Shown here piece after piece: positions 60,159-64,000 of a DNA stretch of 64,000 bases; within the stretch, counting starts at the first letter, position 1, and each line of letters starts with the position of its first letter. The notes below the pieces were generated by a model. It was not told the origin of the DNA. It saw nothing but the letters and a program-made list of their open reading frames with translations, and ran no database searches. Source of the stretch: Azotosporobacter soli (GTDB taxonomy: Bacteria; Bacillota; Negativicutes; SG130); the NCBI RefSeq assembly GCF_030542965.1, contig NZ_JAUAOA010000001.1, positions 310,001 to 374,000 of the forward strand. Reading direction: 5' to 3'. Position numbers and translations under genes: made by a program.

Positions 60159-61955
60159 TCAAGTCCGATACTGGTTGATATCTTCGCTGAAATGCTGGAT
60201 GACGACTTTGAATTCGCCGATCTTGCCCATCATGTCATGCAGCTTCTTGTTGTAGTCCTGAACGGCGGCGCTGACTTCTTCGCTCGAAGCGGAATTCTCT
60301 TCCGAGATCGCCGCCAGCGATTCGATCTTGCCGTAAACCTGCCCAAGGCCGCTCATTTCGCGCTCCAGTTTGTCGATCATATCGACGATGTTCTCCGAAA
60401 CCAAGTGCACATTTTCCACATGACGGCTGTTGTTGCGGACGACTTCGCCCATCTGGCGGCTTTCCGCCTCCAACACGCCGTATTCCTCTTCGATCATGCC
60501 GACGACCTGACCGATGATGTCGGTCAGGATTTTGAGGTCAGACGTGATGCTTTCCGAATGGCCGTGCGACTGCTCGGCCAGTTTGCGTACTTCTTCGGCG
60601 ACGACCGCGAAGCCGCGGCCCTGTTCGCCGGCTCGCGCCGCTTCAATCGCGGCGTTGAGCGCCAGTAGATTCGTCTGTCCGGCAATCGCCGCCACCATGC
60701 CGGTGATCTCACTGATTTTCTCCGCCTGATTCTGCAGCGCATCGGCCGACTCACGCACCGTGGAAAACTGCGCCAGACTATGCTCGAGTTTCGCGCTTGA
60801 CGATTCGACCTCGCCGAAACCGCGGCTGATTTCAGCCACCGCGTCTTCCAGGCGCTGCTTATTGCGATTTTGCTCGACCAGCACCGTCTTCAGCGTTTCC
60901 AGATTGCCGCTTAGGATCCCGACCGCATCGGTCGTTTCCTGCGCCTGACTGGTGGCGGCATCGGCCACGTCATACATCACGCGGCTGATTTCATCCGATG
61001 TCGTGCTCATGTTGGCCGCCAGCGCGTTAAAACCGTCCGCATAACGGTTCATTTCGTCCGTAATCCCTTTAAAGCCGACAAACTCACGCTTCAAACGCTT
61101 CTTGTACGCCGCAAGGCCTTGCATGATCTCTTCCAGTTCATCGCCGCTCGACAATTTGACGTCGACGAAATACTGCCGTTCCTGCAAGCGTTGCAGTTCT
61201 TCATTGACCGCCGTTAGCGGACGCAAAAGCAGGCTCACGCCGCCCCAGGCCAAGAGGCCGCTAAGCGGCGCGCTCCAAAGCGGCACGCTTACGCCGAGTA
61301 CGAGCAGCATGCCGTCGAGCAGCAAACTGCCCAGCGTGACCAGCACGCCCGCCTTCACACCTAAGCCGGTCTTGCCGCCGAACGTCAGGAAACGGTTGAG
61401 CGCATAGCGTTTGGTGTGCGTGATCTGCGCCGGAAACGTGATCTTGACCTTGATGAAGTCGCTGCCGGATTCGAGCACCGTCGTGCTGATCTTTTCCTTG
61501 AAATGCTCCGCCGCTCCGGCAAGCAGGCCATGCATGTAATCAAACATCGCCCGTTTCGAGCGGTACGACAAGACCGCTTCGTGTTCCGACACCGCCTCAA
61601 GCAAGAGTTCCGGCGGGTTTGCGCCCGGAATCCGTTTGACCACCTGCACATGGACGTCATACATCGAACGCAGGAAGGAATATAAATTTTCCTGCTGAAA
61701 AAAAGCCGGATAGACCTTGAAAAAAGTCCCGATATTATCACGGCCGATCTGCTGCCAGATTTCAGCGCCTGTTTTCCCGAGCGCACGCGACAGCGCGGCG
61801 ATGAATTGCTCCACCTTGCTGTCCGCCACGTCTTCGGTCGGCGCAAAGATATGTCCTTCCGGCCAACCAACCTGGAGCATCGCCTGCGTTGCGACCGTTT
61901 CTCCCCATAATGAGCGCGTCGTATTGACCCAAGTTCCTACTACAGTACCTTTCAC
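60159..61955 (-). CDS. H-NOX (heme) domain chemoreceptor
   Basis: A 598-residue receptor with an N-terminal H-NOX heme domain (about 1-180) followed by two transmembrane helices (about 205-255) and a HAMP-like and signalling domain. GTG 61955 is used (GGAGTG upstream), which makes the numbering equal to the Thermoanaerobacter Tar4H protein: proximal His102 (YDVHVQV), the YxSxR heme-propionate motif Tyr131-Ser133-Arg135, and Tyr140 in FDYM. A tyrosine at 140 favours stable oxygen binding over NO selectivity. The receptor tip [20 protein letters not shown] is intact. It should steer cells away from or towards oxygen or NO. Confidence 0.93.
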   Translation of the reverse strand: MKGTVVGTWVNTTRSLWGETVATQAMLQVGWPEGHIFAPTEDVADSKVEQFIAALSRALGKTGAEIWQQIGRDNIGTFFKVYPAFFQQENLYSFLRSMYDVHVQVVKRIPGANPPELLLEAVSEHEAVLSYRSKRAMFDYMHGLLAGAAEHFKEKISTTVLESGSDFIKVKITFPAQITHTKRYALNRFLTFGGKTGLGVKAGVLVTLGSLLLDGMLLVLGVSVPLWSAPLSGLLAWGGVSLLLRPLTAVNEELQRLQERQYFVDVKLSSGDELEEIMQGLAAYKKRLKREFVGFKGITDEMNRYADGFNALAANMSTTSDEISRVMYDVADAATSQAQETTDAVGILSGNLETLKTVLVEQNRNKQRLEDAVAEISRGFGEVESSSAKLEHSLAQFSTVRESADALQNQAEKISEITGMVAAIAGQTNLLALNAAIEAARAGEQGRGFAVVAEEVRKLAEQSHGHSESITSDLKILTDIIGQVVGMIEEEYGVLEAESRQMGEVVRNNSRHVENVHLVSENIVDMIDKLEREMSGLGQVYGKIESLAAISEENSASSEEVSAAVQDYNKKLHDMMGKIGEFKVVIQHFSEDINQYRT

Positions 61956-62121
61956 AGTTATCACTCCAATATTATTTCATCAATTACGTCTTACTGATTC
62001 ACATAGGTATTTTAAATTCTTCGTACGGATAACGATTCCTGCTTACTTGAAAATATTATTTATTTCCTGTCGCCCGCATCGCTGACGCGCAAACGCATGG
62101 CGAAACTTCGCCCCGCGCTTT

Positions 62122-62165
62122 TGTGAGCCAGCTCACAGACAAACGCTTTGTCGCCATGTTATATT
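62122..62165 (+). promoter_or_regulatory. CRP/FNR-like box and extended -10 promoter
   Basis: TGTGA (62122-62126), GCCAGC, TCACA (62133-62137) form a perfect CRP-type palindrome. Downstream lies an extended -10, TGT then TATATT (62160-62165). The site is centred about 42 bases before the predicted start, the position for class II activation. No good -35 is present, as expected for an activator-dependent promoter. Confidence 0.65.
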
Positions 62166-62194
62166 GAGAAGAAACACACGGGGAGGTCTGCTCT

Positions 62195-62881
62195 TTGGAT
62201 ATCAGTAAGATCCCTTTCCTGAACAAGCGCATCAAATTTCCGGTCGCCCCTCATATTCCCGGCGGCATCACAACGCCCGAACAACTGCGGCAGATCGCCG
62301 CTATCGCAGCCTCACGCTCCTGTCGCATCAAGATCAGCGGCAATACGCTGACGCTGCTGGATCTTCCGGCCGCCGACGGCGCCGCGGTCTTAGAAGAACT
62401 CGGCTGCCAGGGAGAATCGTTCATCAATTCCGCCGTACGCGGCGTCAATTTTTGTCCCGGCAAAGGCGACTGCCCGCGCGGCATGCAAAACAGCAGTGAA
62501 CTGGGACTCGAACTGGACCGGATCTTTTTCGCACAGGAAACACCGGGCAAAGTTCGCATCGCCGTCAGCGGCTGCCCCAATTGCTGCGCGGAATGCTTCG
62601 TGCGCGACATCGGCCTTTTCGGTACTGCCTCAGGCTATACGCTGCTTGTCGGCGGCAGCTCCGGCCGCCAGGCCCGCATCGCCACCGAGGTCCGGCGCTC
62701 CATTGACGGCGCAGCCGTTCCTGCGCTGATCGAGGCGATCCTCGCGTATTACCGACAGCACGGTAAGGCCAAAGAACGTCTTGGCGCCATGCTCGACCGA
62801 ACCGGCTGGGCCGCCTTTCAAACTTATCTCGACCAAGCATCCGGCAACGCCGAAGAAAGAAGAGCGCAAGCGGCAGAATGA
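62195..62881 (+). CDS. Small siroheme-[4Fe-4S] sulfite/nitrite reductase-like protein
   Basis: A 228-residue single-chain reductase core, about half normal length. It has the siroheme/iron-sulfur signature CX5C (Cys87-Cys93 in FCPGKGDCP) and CX3C (Cys127-Cys131 in SGCPNCC), with GVNFCPGKGDCPRGMQNS before. The size matches the low-molecular-weight assimilatory-type sulfite reductase of Desulfovibrio. It may reduce sulfite or nitrite, or serve as a siroheme protein of unknown substrate. The start is TTG 62195, with GGGGAGGT seven bases upstream. It is preceded by a CRP/FNR-like box and followed by a Bfd-like ferredoxin gene. Confidence 0.85.
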   Translation: MDISKIPFLNKRIKFPVAPHIPGGITTPEQLRQIAAIAASRSCRIKISGNTLTLLDLPAADGAAVLEELGCQGESFINSAVRGVNFCPGKGDCPRGMQNSSELGLELDRIFFAQETPGKVRIAVSGCPNCCAECFVRDIGLFGTASGYTLLVGGSSGRQARIATEVRRSIDGAAVPALIEAILAYYRQHGKAKERLGAMLDRTGWAAFQTYLDQASGNAEERRAQAAE

Positions 62882-62914
62882 CTTTCGCCGCTTTATTTTT
62901 TCTCCGTTTCCCCT

Positions 62915-62938
62915 TATAATGGTAATTGATAATCATAC
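62915..62938 (+). promoter_or_regulatory. Candidate Fur box upstream of the Bfd-like gene
   Basis: TATAATGGTAATTGATAATCATAC resembles the Fur consensus, with the GATAATCAT half best conserved, and overlaps a possible -10 (TATAAT, 62915-62920). Iron repression of the downstream gene is plausible but untested. Confidence 0.45.
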
Positions 62939-62956
62939 GTAAGGGGGAATCGTTCC

Positions 62957-63163
62957 ATGGACGAAGAGGTCAATCCCGCGATTCTTGATAAATTGACAAA
63001 GGTCTGCCTTTGTAAAGGCATTAGCCGCGCCAGCATGAAGAAAGCGATCAGCGGTGGCGCGACTACGCTTGAAGCGGTGCAAAAAGCGACCGGCGCCGGT
63101 TCCGGTTCTTGCTGCGGACGTCGCTGCGGGCCTAAAATCGAAGAGCTGCTGCAACAACGATAA
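62957..63163 (+). CDS. Bfd-like [2Fe-2S] ferredoxin domain protein
   Basis: A 68-residue protein of the bacterioferritin-associated ferredoxin/NifU-C-type fold. Cysteines are Cys17 and Cys19 in VCLCKGI and Cys52, Cys53 and Cys57 in GSCCGRRC, giving the CxC...CxxxC-type arrangement. It probably donates electrons to release iron from bacterioferritin or to a partner enzyme such as the preceding siroheme protein. A Fur-like box lies upstream. It has AAGGGGGAAT before the ATG. It ends at a bidirectional terminator. Confidence 0.85.
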   Translation: MDEEVNPAILDKLTKVCLCKGISRASMKKAISGGATTLEAVQKATGAGSGSCCGRRCGPKIEELLQQR

Positions 63164-63207
63164 AGAAACGAGCGAATGACCTTTTGGCGTCATTCGCTCG
63201 TTTCTTT
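63162..63207. terminator. Bidirectional terminator between Bfd-like and YaiI genes
   Basis: A 19-bp perfect stem (63162-63180 with 63189-63207) around CTTTTGGC. It overlaps the stop of the YaiI-family gene. Confidence 0.85.
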
Positions 63208-63651
63208 ATTCGCTTGCACCCCTTCGAGAATCATCTCTTCGAGTACACGGCCAAAGCGTTCATCGGCCTGCGGCTCGCGTTTTTTCGGCCCTTTCGTTCT
63301 TCCGCCGCTGCGACGTAAGCGCGCTTTCGCCTCGCGCTCTTCGAGCAGGAAGCCGATCGTTTCCGTTTGATAGCGCCGTCCGTTCGGATGCAGGCATTGC
63401 GCGCCTTTGCCGAGGATCAGCGCCGCCAACCCCCAGTCCTGCGTCACGACGAGATCACCTGCCGCACTGAGATTGGCGATCTTCATGTCGGCCGCCTGTG
63501 AGTCGCCATCGACGACGATGTGACGCGGCGACTCGATCTGGTGATGATAATTCGCTACGGTGTACAGCTCGATTCCGTAACGCTCTCCCAGTCGGAAACA
63601 CTGCGCAAGCGCCCCTTTCGGGCAGGCATCGGCATCCACGATAATCTTCAC
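63190..63651 (-). CDS. YaiI/YqxD family protein (DUF188)
   Basis: A 153-residue protein of the UPF0178/YaiI family, related to the PIN-like nuclease fold. Motifs: IVDADACPKGALAQ at the start, VVDGDSQAADMKI, VVTQDWGLAALIL and GRTKGPKKR. Such proteins are widespread and of uncertain activity, possibly a metal-dependent nuclease. The start lies one base past the stop of the upstream metallophosphoesterase gene, so they are cotranscribed. Confidence 0.92.
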   Translation of the reverse strand: MKIIVDADACPKGALAQCFRLGERYGIELYTVANYHHQIESPRHIVVDGDSQAADMKIANLSAAGDLVVTQDWGLAALILGKGAQCLHPNGRRYQTETIGFLLEEREAKARLRRSGGRTKGPKKREPQADERFGRVLEEMILEGVQANKETSE

Positions 63652-63652
63652 T

Positions 63653-64000
63653 TCATCCCTCTTTCCTCAACGTGATCAGACTGACCTGCGGCGGACAATT
63701 CACGCGCAGCGGCAGCCATTGTCCGGTGCCGGTATGAACATAGCCGTAAGAGCGGCCTTCCTGGTAGAGACCCGCCAAATAACGGTAGCCGAAATTGATC
63801 AGGTAACGACCGAACAGCTTCACCTGTCCGCCGTGCGTATGTCCGGCAAGCGTCAAAGGCACCCGCTTAACGAATGCTTCTTTCAAAAAATCCGGATGGT
63901 GTGCGAGCAAGACATGAAAAGTATTCTCCGGAATCTCGGCAAGCGCTGCTTCAAGGAACGGCAACCGTTTTTCTTCGACCTCTTTTTTGTGTCCCCGAGG
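63653..64000 (-). CDS. Metallophosphoesterase, C-terminal part (runs past window edge)
   Basis: The frame enters from beyond 64000 and stops at 63653, giving about 115 residues. LLAHHPDFL and TLAGHTHGGQVKLFG are the last metal-binding motifs of calcineurin-like phosphoesterases, here of the YkuE type. The domain probably hydrolyses a phosphodiester or pyrophosphate of envelope lipid. The N terminus is outside the window, so localisation is unknown. Confidence 0.9.
   Translation of the reverse strand, partial: PRGHKKEVEEKRLPFLEAALAEIPENTFHVLLAHHPDFLKEAFVKRVPLTLAGHTHGGQVKLFGRYLINFGYRYLAGLYQEGRSYGYVHTGTGQWLPLRVNCPPQVSLITLRKEG

Noticed and set aside
1-64000. CRISPR arrays, insertion sequences, integrases or rRNA genes
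   Set aside because: No regularly spaced repeats, transposase or integrase frames, or rRNA sequence were seen anywhere in the window.

Overview
The window looks like the chromosome of a spore-forming, anaerobic, diderm Firmicute, most likely of the Negativicutes (Sporomusa-like). The sequence-level reasons are an RND efflux pump with a lipoprotein adaptor (needs an outer membrane), Firmicute Shine-Dalgarno sites, AddAB instead of RecBCD, a Spo0E-type phosphatase, a SpoVD/FtsI-type PBP, glutaminyl-tRNA synthetase, cobalamin, guanidine-I and c-di-GMP riboswitches, hydrogenase maturation genes and an H-NOX chemoreceptor. The taxon is an inference.

Layout. 1-6.4 kb: a hypothetical gene cut by the edge, a PAS-PAS-GGDEF cyclase and an RND efflux operon. 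6.5-9.9 kb: a sulfur-transfer operon (ArsR regulator, a CoA-disulfide-reductase/rhodanese/TusA/DsrE fusion, a TSCPD protein, and a 103-codon gene whose in-frame TGA is best read as selenocysteine). 10-11.4 kb: an exported CbiK chelatase behind a cobalamin riboswitch. 11.5-26 kb: an AT-richer accessory block with several regulator/enzyme pairs, a Zn/Cd ATPase system with a triple operator, a decayed psd gene, a probable group II intron scar, a DUF4143 ATPase, a PLP lyase, an unusual AraC fusion and a guanidine exporter operon. It ends at two tRNA-Ser genes, and the 3' end of a lost tRNA-Ser lies inside it.

26-43.7 kb returns to GC-rich core: a Tat-type polysaccharide deacetylase, menG, superoxide dismutase, addBA, a c-di-GMP-riboswitch-controlled chemoreceptor, arginase, glnS and an HD-GYP protein. 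43.8-57.9 kb holds DUF1848/YigZ, a PocR histidine kinase, thioesterase, CheR, alanine racemase, a Spo0E-like gene overlapping hypB, hypA, a PASTA PBP, NamZ-type muramidase, a Rossmann-chemoreceptor fusion, FtsW-type protein and trmB. 58-64 kb holds an enhancer-binding-type regulator lacking its GAFTGA loop, an H-NOX chemoreceptor, a small siroheme sulfite reductase under a CRP/FNR-like box, a Bfd-like ferredoxin, a YaiI protein and part of a metallophosphoesterase.

Themes. Signalling is dense: a GGDEF cyclase with an I-site, an HD-GYP hydrolase and a c-di-GMP riboswitch form one second-messenger circuit, alongside three chemoreceptors and CheR. Sulfur/selenium chemistry recurs (persulfide operon, sulfite reductase, trans-sulfuration enzyme). 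A repeat of 82-124 bp is found three times, each time just downstream of a gene and in that gene's orientation.
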